DNA of 5,465 bases from JASBZA01 sp964392065 (GTDB taxonomy: Bacteria; Bacillota; Clostridia; Saccharofermentanales; Fastidiosipilaceae), in NCBI GenBank assembly GCA_964392065.1, contig CAYMOG010000054.1:1-5465 (forward strand), written 5' to 3'. The position numbers and the translations under genes were made by a program. Shown one piece after another: positions 1 to 5,360 of this stretch; within the stretch, counting starts at the first letter, position 1; the number at the start of each line of letters is the position of its first letter. The notes under the pieces were generated by a model that saw only the letters and a list, made by a program, of their open reading frames with translations, ran no database searches and was not told where the DNA came from.

Positions 1-1388
1 ATGACATCTTGCCAGGTACTTCAATTAAGGAAGTTTACGAAGTGACTGCGGAAGAATACCAAGATGTGAAAACATCTACGACCCAGCTTATCGAAGCACG
101 ACTTACAGAACTAACATCAGATACAGAAGAGCATATTACTTTATTAAATCCTACAGGCTACAACCACTCCGATATTATTCAATTAGGAGAGCTTGATGCA
201 GAAGCGATCGAAGATCAAGACGGTAAACGCTATCTCGTTCAGAAAACGTCGGATGGAGCGGTATCTTATGTGGAAAATCTTCCGGCCAAAGGTTTCCAGA
301 GCTTCAAGCTCATACGAGAAAACTCGGATTCTGCTACGACGAGTCCCATGCGTATACAAGAACGAGGCATTGAAACACCTTACTATATTGTAGAATTCGA
401 TGAAGAAGGCTTGCTAACGCGTTTATATGATAAGGAGAATCAACGGGAAGTTCTAGCTGTTGGAGAAAAAGGTAACCTCATGCGCATGTATGAAGATAAA
501 CCTATTTATTATGACAACTGGGACATTGATATTTTCTATACCGAGAAATTCTGGGATGCGACGGGATTAGAGCGCATTGAATGGACCGAAGAAGGTCCAG
601 TTAGGGCTACCCTAGAGCTAGAGCGTAAGATTAGTCAATCCACTATTCTTCAGAAAATTCATTTCTATGCGAAGTCACGCCGTATTGACTTCGAAACTAC
701 TGTGGATTGGAAGGAACACCAACATCTCTTGAAGGTGCACTTCCCAACCAACATTCATAGCGATGAAGCAAGCTTCGATATCCAATTCGGTACGATTAAG
801 CGTAAGACACACAAGAATACCACTTGGGATGTAGCACGTTTCGAGAGTTGTGGACAGAAGTGGATGGACTTCTCTGAGGGTCACTATGGCCTTAGCCTCT
901 TAAATGATTGTAAATACGGTCATTCTGTAGATGGTAGCACCATTGCCTTGACGCTAATTAAGTCTGGCATCGAACCTAATCCCGAAACCGACCAAGAAAT
1001 GCATTATTTCACGTATGCATTGTGGCCCCATGCAGGAGATTGGAAAACAGGCCGCACCATGGAAGAAGGCTATAAGCTTAACCACCCAGTACTAACCGTA
1101 CTTGGCCAAGCAAAAGAGACTTTTTCACTAGGTCAGGTTGATCAGAATAATGTTGTTCTCGAAACCATAAAACGTGCAGAAGACGGCAACGGTATCATCG
1201 TGCGTTTGTACGAAAGCGAAAATGCCCTTACCCCTACGACACTTACTTGGAACCTACCTTTCTCCCGAGTTGAATCCTGTAACGCACTAGAAAAGCCGTT
1301 AGAAGACAGTACAGTACAAATCGAAGATAACGGCATGCACTTCACGATGAAACCTCATGAGATAAAGACACTTCGGATTTATCCCTAA
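1..1388 (+). CDS. Alpha-mannosidase, glycoside hydrolase family 38 (5'-truncated, C-terminal ~461 residues)
   Basis: This is the C-terminal part of a cytosolic-type GH38 alpha-mannosidase, which hydrolyses alpha-linked mannose from oligosaccharides with a zinc-dependent retaining mechanism. The frame is open to the left edge: bases 3-20 read D-I-L-P-G-T, the family's HD-[IA]-x-PGT motif. The preceding codon ends in AT and would be the zinc-ligand His, so the true start lies outside the window and the TTG at base 9 is internal. Downstream are blocks I associate with the long bacterial branch: EDKPIYYDNWDID (about 493-531), FGTIKRKTHKNTTWDVARFE (about 786-845), the KWMDFSEGHYGLSLLNDCKYGH stretch (about 859-924), YALWPHAGDW (about 1014-1043) and a closing HEIKTLRIYP. 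These cover the middle and C-terminal beta-sandwich domains. No membrane segment is visible in this part. The N-terminal catalytic (beta/alpha) domain with the Asp nucleophile is not in the window, so activity cannot be judged. A strong terminator follows, so this gene ends its own transcript. The family call is confident; the glycan substrate is unknown. Confidence 0.93.
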   Translation, partial: DILPGTSIKEVYEVTAEEYQDVKTSTTQLIEARLTELTSDTEEHITLLNPTGYNHSDIIQLGELDAEAIEDQDGKRYLVQKTSDGAVSYVENLPAKGFQSFKLIRENSDSATTSPMRIQERGIETPYYIVEFDEEGLLTRLYDKENQREVLAVGEKGNLMRMYEDKPIYYDNWDIDIFYTEKFWDATGLERIEWTEEGPVRATLELERKISQSTILQKIHFYAKSRRIDFETTVDWKEHQHLLKVHFPTNIHSDEASFDIQFGTIKRKTHKNTTWDVARFESCGQKWMDFSEGHYGLSLLNDCKYGHSVDGSTIALTLIKSGIEPNPETDQEMHYFTYALWPHAGDWKTGRTMEEGYKLNHPVLTVLGQAKETFSLGQVDQNNVVLETIKRAEDGNGIIVRLYESENALTPTTLTWNLPFSRVESCNALEKPLEDSTVQIEDNGMHFTMKPHEIKTLRIYP

Positions 1389-1428
1389 TCTTGTTATGGT
1401 GTAACACGTAACATACCATTCTTCATTG

Positions 1429-1462
1429 CCCGGCGGTAAAAGATACCGCCGGGGTTTTTTTT
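1429..1462 (+). terminator. Rho-independent terminator of the GH38 gene
   Basis: CCCGGCGGTA (1429-1438) pairs perfectly with TACCGCCGGG (1444-1453) around a 5-nt loop. One G and then eight T (1455-1462) follow. The hairpin lies 40 bases past the GH38 stop and on the same strand. It isolates the mannosidase transcript from the exporter operon. Confidence 0.93.
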
Positions 1463-1560
1463 GGTGCTCAAATCTCGGATACGGAAACTGGCAGCGGAAT
1501 AGGGCGTTTTGTGCAGAGCGTGAACTGCACATTCCAACCAACCCAGTGCGCAGGCCCAAG
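1463..1560. other. Unassigned G+C-rich intergenic block with a small hairpin
   Basis: No gene is supported here. By hand count the block is about 56% G+C (55 of 98), against about 29% (35 of 120) in the next 120 bases. It contains a 7-bp inverted repeat, TGTGCAG (1510-1516) with CTGCACA (1525-1531), around an 8-nt loop and without a T-run. A minus-strand reading frame crosses it, but that frame runs through the terminator into the GH38 gene and has no plausible start context. The block could be an interspersed intergenic repeat, a gene remnant or an RNA element. The window alone does not decide this. Confidence 0.4.
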
Positions 1561-1616
1561 AAATTCATACAATTTTAGGTACCGCTAAAGTTTACAAATG
1601 AGGTTCTATAAAATCG

Positions 1617-1645
1617 TTGCCCATAAATTTAAATTATGCTACTCT
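1617..1645 (+). promoter_or_regulatory. Candidate sigma-A promoter of the leader/exporter operon
   Basis: TTGCCC (1617-1622) resembles a -35 box. After a 17-base spacer comes TACTCT (1640-1645), preceded directly by TGC (1637-1639), which gives an extended -10 (TGnTACTCT). The -10 matches TATAAT at only three positions, so the TG extension and the ideal spacing carry the call. Transcription would start near 1651-1653, leaving about 30 nt before the leader ORF. The surrounding A+T-rich stretch fits a promoter. No better -35/-10 pair was seen between the GH38 terminator and the leader. Confidence 0.5.
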
Positions 1646-1665
1646 AATTAGGTAATAAATTAGAG
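1642..1665. promoter_or_regulatory. Palindromic operator-like site over the -10 and start region
   Basis: CTCTAATT (1642-1649) and AATTAGAG (1658-1665) form a perfect 8-base inverted repeat separated by 8 bases, centred near 1653.5. It overlaps the candidate -10 and the predicted transcription start. If transcription starts near 1652, the left half is not transcribed, so the palindrome would act as DNA rather than as an RNA hairpin. The size and position suit a dimeric repressor, for example of the MarR, TetR or GntR kind. No regulator gene is in the window, and A+T-rich palindromes also arise by chance. Confidence 0.4.
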
Positions 1666-1680
1666 GAAAGGAGAAAGACC

Positions 1681-1737
1681 GTGAGCAATATCATTAGATT
1701 AAGCATTCGATCCGCCCAGTGTGGCCAAATAATCTAA
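1681..1737 (+). CDS. Putative 18-residue regulatory leader peptide
   Basis: A GTG-initiated ORF encodes MSNIIRLSIRSAQCGQII and stops at TAA (1735-1737). It is preceded by AAAGGAG (1667-1673) with a 7-nt spacer, a stronger Shine-Dalgarno than that of the exporter gene itself, which argues that it is really translated. The peptide is too short for a domain, and I do not recognise its sequence. It contains five Ile, two Arg (AGA and CGA codons) and one Cys. Its role is inferred from position: it lies just after the candidate promoter, its 3' half folds into a hairpin (1693-1738), and its stop is 2 nt upstream of the antiterminator arm (1739-1746). A ribosome finishing the ORF would therefore cover that arm. 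The B. subtilis bmrB leader has the analogous job ahead of bmrCD but is longer. The five Ile could suggest amino-acid sensing instead, but the multidrug-type exporter downstream favours sensing of translation inhibitors. Confidence 0.65.
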   Translation: MSNIIRLSIRSAQCGQII

Positions 1738-1738
1738 T
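1693..1738 (+). promoter_or_regulatory. Leader hairpin 1:2 inside the leader ORF
   Basis: ATTAGATTA (1693-1701) is perfectly complementary to TAATCTAAT (1730-1738), a 9-bp stem across the leader codons that includes the leader stop. An inner GCC/GGC pair (1714-1716 with 1723-1725) shortens the loop. A translating ribosome must open it. It ends exactly where the antiterminator stem begins (1739), so the two can stack in untranslated RNA. Confidence 0.55.
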
Positions 1739-1876
1739 ACTATTGGTTTTTCCTCTTTGTCTTTACAACTCTAGTTCTTGCTAGTGTTTTTTATAGAGTA
1801 AACCCCAATAGTTTTAGAATTACTACTACTTATCTTAGGTTCAGCCGTACTTGTGTTGACCTGAAGTAATACTATT
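1735..1876 (+). repeat. Direct repeat TAATACTATT, copies at 1735-1744 and 1867-1876
   Basis: The 10-mer TAATACTATT occurs at the leader stop codon and again just before the exporter start, 132 bases apart. In both copies G residues and a T-run follow (GG-T5 and TAGGGG-T5). Each copy contains ACTATT, which can pair with AATAGT (1807-1812) lying between them. The repeat is the sequence basis of the two competing hairpins. Confidence 0.7.
1739..1812 (+). promoter_or_regulatory. Candidate antiterminator (anti-sequestor) hairpin
   Basis: ACTATTGG (1739-1746) pairs perfectly with CCAATAGT (1805-1812). After a 2x2 mismatch the stem continues for three A-T pairs (1749-1751 with 1800-1802). Inside, ACTCTA (1768-1773) pairs with TAGAGT (1794-1799), directly adjacent on the 3' side, which would extend the stack. 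The 3' arm is the same segment used by the terminator hairpin, so the two cannot coexist. The 5' arm would be masked by a ribosome at the leader stop. Confidence 0.6.
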
Positions 1877-1887
1877 TAGGGGTTTTT
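1800..1887 (+). terminator. Candidate attenuator: terminator and Shine-Dalgarno-sequestering hairpin
   Basis: Segment 1800-1812 (AAACCCCAATAGT) pairs with 1871-1885 through 13 base pairs and one 2-nt bulge (1877-1878). TTTTT (1883-1887) abuts the exporter ATG, although three of these T are themselves in the stem. The long loop has its own pairings, ATTACT with AGTAAT (1819-1824 with 1865-1870) and about 7 bp at 1835-1841 with 1858-1864, so the whole forms an extended hairpin. The stem also captures GGGG (1879-1882), the core of the exporter ribosome binding site. It can thus act as a weak terminator, as a translation block, or as both. It has five G-C pairs in the main stem against three in the antiterminator, so the outcome depends on which forms first. 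Confidence 0.6.
1878..1882 (+). promoter_or_regulatory. Ribosome binding site of the first exporter gene, occluded in the attenuator
   Basis: AGGGG is separated from the ATG at 1888 by five T. It is only a partial match to AGGAGG, and four of its bases pair with CCCC (1803-1806) in the attenuator fold. Translation of the exporter would therefore be low unless that fold is disrupted. Confidence 0.55.
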
Positions 1888-3615
1888 ATGTTATATTCAT
1901 TTCGTTTTACCAAACCATTTATTCTTGAGAATAAGGCACGTTACATTCTAGGCTTGATTTTCTCTGTGATGGAAAATATTTTGGTTGCTCTTCCGACGTA
2001 CTTGATAGGTATTTTGGTTGACTACTTGGTCAATGGCTCGCTAACGATGGTTCGCGTTTGGTGGTTTCTAGGAATTGTTCTTGTTTCGGTTCTCGTCAGC
2101 TATGTTGCTTCGGTAATATGGACGGTGGCGGTCTTTGGCAGTTATAACATTGCCGAGAAATATTATCAGGATCGTTTCATCGATTTGATTCTCCGGCGTA
2201 GGCAAGTGTTTTTCGAGAAGTATTCTGTAGGTGACCTGATGTCTAGAGCCACAATGGATGTGGAGTATATTGCAGATTTGTTAAGCTGGGGAATAAGTAT
2301 GTTTTTCTTTTCTGGTACGAAAATCATCCTATACTTCGTTCTTATGGTGAGACGAGGTGGCCTAGTATTTTCCTTTATTACAATAATTCCCTACTTTTTC
2401 TTAATTGTCTTCAATTATTTACGTCAGCAAGAAATTGAAAAGCGTTGGAAGGAGAGACAGAAGGCTTTTTCGACAATGAATGACAAGGTTTTAGAAGGGG
2501 TAGAAGGTGTACGTAATATTCGTGCTTTTGCCCAGGAAAAAGCCTTTAAGAAGCGCTTTCATCAGCAGACTAAGAATTTCTCTACGATTGCGAACCGTGT
2601 GAATTTCTTGTGGTATCAAGTGACTTTGGTCACCAGTCTCTCGGCTGTTATCGTGTTTCTCGTGGCCATGGCGCTAGGGAGTTACCGCGTCAGCCAAGGG
2701 CATATGAGTTTAGGAGACTTGATTTCTTTTCAGATTTTCTTGACGGGATTAGGGGATCCTCTGATTCATTTTTCTATGAATTTTAATGTCATCCAAAATG
2801 CGAATACGAGCGCTAAGCGATTAGCGGAGATTGAGGAGAGTACCGATGGCATGGAAAATGCTGAAACGGTTCTGGAGCATTTCAAGAGTCTTGAATTAAG
2901 AAATTATAACTTTTCTTACCCCACAAGCCAGCAAGGAAATATCCATGGAGTAAATTTAAATCTAACCCAAGGGAAAACGCTGGGAATCGTGGGGCGTACC
3001 GGTGGTGGTAAAACAACCTTTTTACGTCAATTTCTCCGAGACTATCCTGCAGGTGAAGGCAAATTCTTGATCAATGGTATCCCACTTGCAGAAATCAAAG
3101 CAGGCGGCCTAAGCCAAGTGCTAGCGTTTGTAACCCAAGAACATTATTTCTTCTCTGGGACTATTCGAGAGAATGTCTTGTTTTCTGTGGATAAGGCCGG
3201 AGATGATGAGGTGTTAGAAGCACTGCGTTTGGCCAGCTTTAATATCAGAGATGAAGTGTTTCGAGAGGGCTTAGATACTTTAATTGGTGAGAAAGGTGTG
3301 ACCTTATCCGGTGGCCAAAGACAGCGACTCTCCATTGCCAGAGCTCTGTTGAAGAACCCAGACCTTCTCATCTTAGATGATAGTCTGTCGGCAGTCGACC
3401 AGATAACCGAACATAAAATTATTCGCAATTTAACGGAAGTTCGGAAAGGTAAAACAAATATTATTTCATCTCACCGTTTATCTGCCGTACAAGCAGCGGA
3501 TGAAATTCTCGTGTTTGAAGAAGGTAGGATAGCCGAACGCGGTACACATGAAGAACTTATGGCCCAGGGGGGCTGGTATCAGGCCCAGTTCATCCATCAA
3601 GAAAGGGGGCAGTAA
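1888..3615 (+). CDS. Heterodimeric ABC exporter subunit, BmrC/YheI type (degenerate-site half)
   Basis: This 575-residue half-transporter carries a fused six-helix ABC exporter membrane domain (about residues 10-305) and an ATP-binding domain (about 330-570), and it sits in the cytoplasmic membrane. Clear hydrophobic helices include about 18-45 and 57-85, followed by the intracellular loop with the YSVGDLMSRATMDVE motif. The ATPase motifs are Walker A GRTGGGKT (369-376), Q-loop Gln417, canonical signature LSGGQ (473-477), Walker B ending LILDD (494-498) with Asp498 where the catalytic Glu should be, D-loop SAVD (501-504) and switch His529. Asp in place of Glu is the hallmark of the non-hydrolysing site in heterodimeric exporters such as BmrCD, LmrCD and TM287/288. 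Segments such as YPAGEGKFLINGIP and LDDSLSAVD also match the YheI branch as I remember it. The ATG at 1888 is the first in-frame start after a TAA at 1867. The next gene starts at the base after its stop. Expression is probably set by the leader switch upstream. The transported substrate is unknown; multidrug efflux is inferred from the family. Confidence 0.93.
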   Translation: MLYSFRFTKPFILENKARYILGLIFSVMENILVALPTYLIGILVDYLVNGSLTMVRVWWFLGIVLVSVLVSYVASVIWTVAVFGSYNIAEKYYQDRFIDLILRRRQVFFEKYSVGDLMSRATMDVEYIADLLSWGISMFFFSGTKIILYFVLMVRRGGLVFSFITIIPYFFLIVFNYLRQQEIEKRWKERQKAFSTMNDKVLEGVEGVRNIRAFAQEKAFKKRFHQQTKNFSTIANRVNFLWYQVTLVTSLSAVIVFLVAMALGSYRVSQGHMSLGDLISFQIFLTGLGDPLIHFSMNFNVIQNANTSAKRLAEIEESTDGMENAETVLEHFKSLELRNYNFSYPTSQQGNIHGVNLNLTQGKTLGIVGRTGGGKTTFLRQFLRDYPAGEGKFLINGIPLAEIKAGGLSQVLAFVTQEHYFFSGTIRENVLFSVDKAGDDEVLEALRLASFNIRDEVFREGLDTLIGEKGVTLSGGQRQRLSIARALLKNPDLLILDDSLSAVDQITEHKIIRNLTEVRKGKTNIISSHRLSAVQAADEILVFEEGRIAERGTHEELMAQGGWYQAQFIHQERGQ

Positions 3616-5346
3616 ATGCATACGGTTTTACGTTTATTTTCCTATGTTAAGAAGAATTGGAAGCTTTTCGCACTAGGGAACTTATTATTATTTATTTCAG
3701 TTGGCTTGCGTTTGTATTTACCAAGAGTAGGCAAATATATTATCGATGATGTTATTACGGAACATATGGGAGAACTTAATTTTCCTGTGCAGATGTTGGT
3801 GAATAGTCTGTTGATTTATGCGGTAGTTGGGGCTTTGGCCGCGGTAATAAATTATTTTGCAGGTGCTTGTCTGACAAAAAGTGCCAATTACTTCACAGAG
3901 AGCTTAAGAAATGAGGTATACGATCACATCCACAATATGCCTGTATCCTATTTCGATCAGGTGCCGGCGGGAACTATTGTGTCGAGAATTACGAACGATA
4001 CAGAGACTATTCGTACAAGCTTCTACATGAATGTCTTCGGTGGAACGCTTATGGCTACCGTCACTATTATTGGGATATATATCGCGCTACTAGGTGTGAG
4101 TGTTCCCATAGCCTTGGGTATGCTGATTGTTTTACCAGGGCTAGCACTCTTCAAAAAAGCTTACCAAACACGTGCCACCAACGCACAGGCAGAAATTCGC
4201 GAAATTCATGGTGAAGTAAATGGACAGTTAAATGAAATATCCAAGAATATTCAACTTACGCAATCGTATGGACGAGAGGAGCAGGTCAAGCAGAAGTTCG
4301 TGAATCTAACAGGCCGCAAATTAGACGCCCAAAAACGCTTTACGAAGTTTGACTGGATGATGTTCTCAATCCCAGAATGTATATTTCGCTTCCTGATGTT
4401 TGCAGCAGTAACATGGTTAGCCTATGGACATTTGAATGTAAATCTCCCCGTTACCGCAGGATTTGTTTACCTCGTTGTGGAATATATGACAGCATTTTTC
4501 TCGCCAGTAAATACTATTCTAGATGTCATGGCGACCATTATCCGCTCCATTGTCGCAGCAGAGCGCGTGTTCGTAGTTCTGGACACACCGACAGAAGCCA
4601 ATGGTGAAGAGATTCTAGAAGACGTATTAGGAAAAATAGAAGCAGACCATGTAAGCTTCTCCTACATCGAAGGACAAGAAGTCCTGCACAATGTGAGTTT
4701 TGAAGCCTTACCCGGCCAGAGCGTTGCCATCGTAGGCCCCACAGGCAGTGGCAAAAGCTCTCTGCTAAACTTATTATTTCGCTTCTACGACCCACAACAA
4801 GGCCAAGTCCTCATAGACGGACGAGAAATTACACCCTACAATCGGAGCTCACTGCGTTCACATATGGGCATAGTTCTGCAAGATCCCTTCCTTATAGAAG
4901 ATAGTATTTACCAGAATATCTCTCTAGGAAACCCGGCCATCACACGTGAAATGGCAACCGATGCACTCATGAAAGTAGGCGGAAAATCTATCCTAAACCA
5001 ATACGCAGAAGGCATGGATCATGAAATCACCGAACGCGGAAAGAACCTCTCCACTGGCCAAAGACAGCTCATCTCCTTTGCCAGAGCACTAGCTTATAAT
5101 CCCAAAATATTAATTCTTGATGAAGCGACGGCCTCAATCGACACCGAGACCGAGCAAATTATCCAAGAAGCAATGGAAGTCGTGAAGCAGGGGCGCACCA
5201 CCATCATCATTGCCCATCGGCTCTCAACCATCAGAGATTGCGATCAAATATATGTATTGAAAGATGGCCACGTGGTCGAAAGAGGCCGCCACCAGGAGCT
5301 CTTAAGTTTAGGCGGCGAATACAAAAGCATGCTCCACCAGCATTAG
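3616..5346 (+). CDS. Heterodimeric ABC exporter subunit, BmrD/YheH type (catalytic half)
   Basis: This is the partner of the preceding gene: 576 residues, a six-helix membrane domain (about 15-310) and an ATPase domain (about 335-572). Motifs are Walker A GPTGSGKS (374-381), Q-loop Gln422 in VLQDPF, signature LSTGQ (478-482) with Thr in place of the first Gly, Walker B ILILDE with catalytic Glu503, D-loop SID (507-509) and switch His534. With the first subunit it gives one consensus ATP site (its own Walker A/B plus the partner's LSGGQ) and one degenerate site (the partner's Asp498 plus this LSTGQ). B. subtilis BmrD is about 670 residues because of an extra extracytoplasmic insertion near the first helices; that insertion is absent here, and the length is closer to TM287/TM288. 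The ATG follows the upstream TAA with no gap. Its ribosome binding site, AAAGGGGG (3602-3609, 6-nt spacer), lies in the end of the first gene, so translational coupling and equal subunit supply are likely. Confidence 0.93.
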   Translation: MHTVLRLFSYVKKNWKLFALGNLLLFISVGLRLYLPRVGKYIIDDVITEHMGELNFPVQMLVNSLLIYAVVGALAAVINYFAGACLTKSANYFTESLRNEVYDHIHNMPVSYFDQVPAGTIVSRITNDTETIRTSFYMNVFGGTLMATVTIIGIYIALLGVSVPIALGMLIVLPGLALFKKAYQTRATNAQAEIREIHGEVNGQLNEISKNIQLTQSYGREEQVKQKFVNLTGRKLDAQKRFTKFDWMMFSIPECIFRFLMFAAVTWLAYGHLNVNLPVTAGFVYLVVEYMTAFFSPVNTILDVMATIIRSIVAAERVFVVLDTPTEANGEEILEDVLGKIEADHVSFSYIEGQEVLHNVSFEALPGQSVAIVGPTGSGKSSLLNLLFRFYDPQQGQVLIDGREITPYNRSSLRSHMGIVLQDPFLIEDSIYQNISLGNPAITREMATDALMKVGGKSILNQYAEGMDHEITERGKNLSTGQRQLISFARALAYNPKILILDEATASIDTETEQIIQEAMEVVKQGRTTIIIAHRLSTIRDCDQIYVLKDGHVVERGRHQELLSLGGEYKSMLHQH

Positions 5347-5360
5347 TTCTGCGAGCATGC
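5327..5360. terminator. Possible bidirectional terminator hairpin around the exporter stop codon
   Basis: GCATGCTC (5327-5334) pairs with GAGCATGC (5353-5360), and an inner CAG/CTG pair (5338-5340 with 5349-5351) closes an 8-nt loop containing the TAG stop. On the plus strand the T-run is poor and delayed (CTTGGGTATTTT). On the minus strand TTTT follows the stem directly, so it looks better as a terminator for a gene arriving from the right. Confidence 0.4.

Noticed and set aside
9..11. TTG as a start codon for the alpha-mannosidase reading frame
   Set aside because: The frame is open upstream to the window edge and the preceding codons (D-I, with the end of a His codon) complete a conserved GH38 active-site motif, so the gene is simply cut by the window.
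1299..1568. Minus-strand frame of 89 codons spanning the GH38 end, its terminator and the intergenic block
   Set aside because: It runs through a perfect intrinsic terminator and the end of a well-supported gene on the other strand. It matches no family I recognise and lacks a clear ribosome binding site.
1591..1612. TTTACA (1591-1596) with TATAAA (1607-1612) as a promoter
   Set aside because: The boxes look good individually, but the spacer is only 10 bases, too short for sigma-A. The TTGCCC/TGC-TACTCT pair has a 17-base spacer.
1767..1792. Small hairpin CTAG-N6-CTAG (1771-1784) followed by T6, as an early terminator in the leader
   Set aside because: The core stem is only 4 bp plus three pairs beyond a mismatch, with few G-C pairs. 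The alternative ACTCTA/TAGAGT pairing uses the same bases and fits the antiterminator better.
3144..3428. Minus-strand frame of 94 codons inside the first exporter gene
   Set aside because: It is antisense to the conserved ATPase domain (Q-loop to Walker B) and is explained by that gene's codon pattern.
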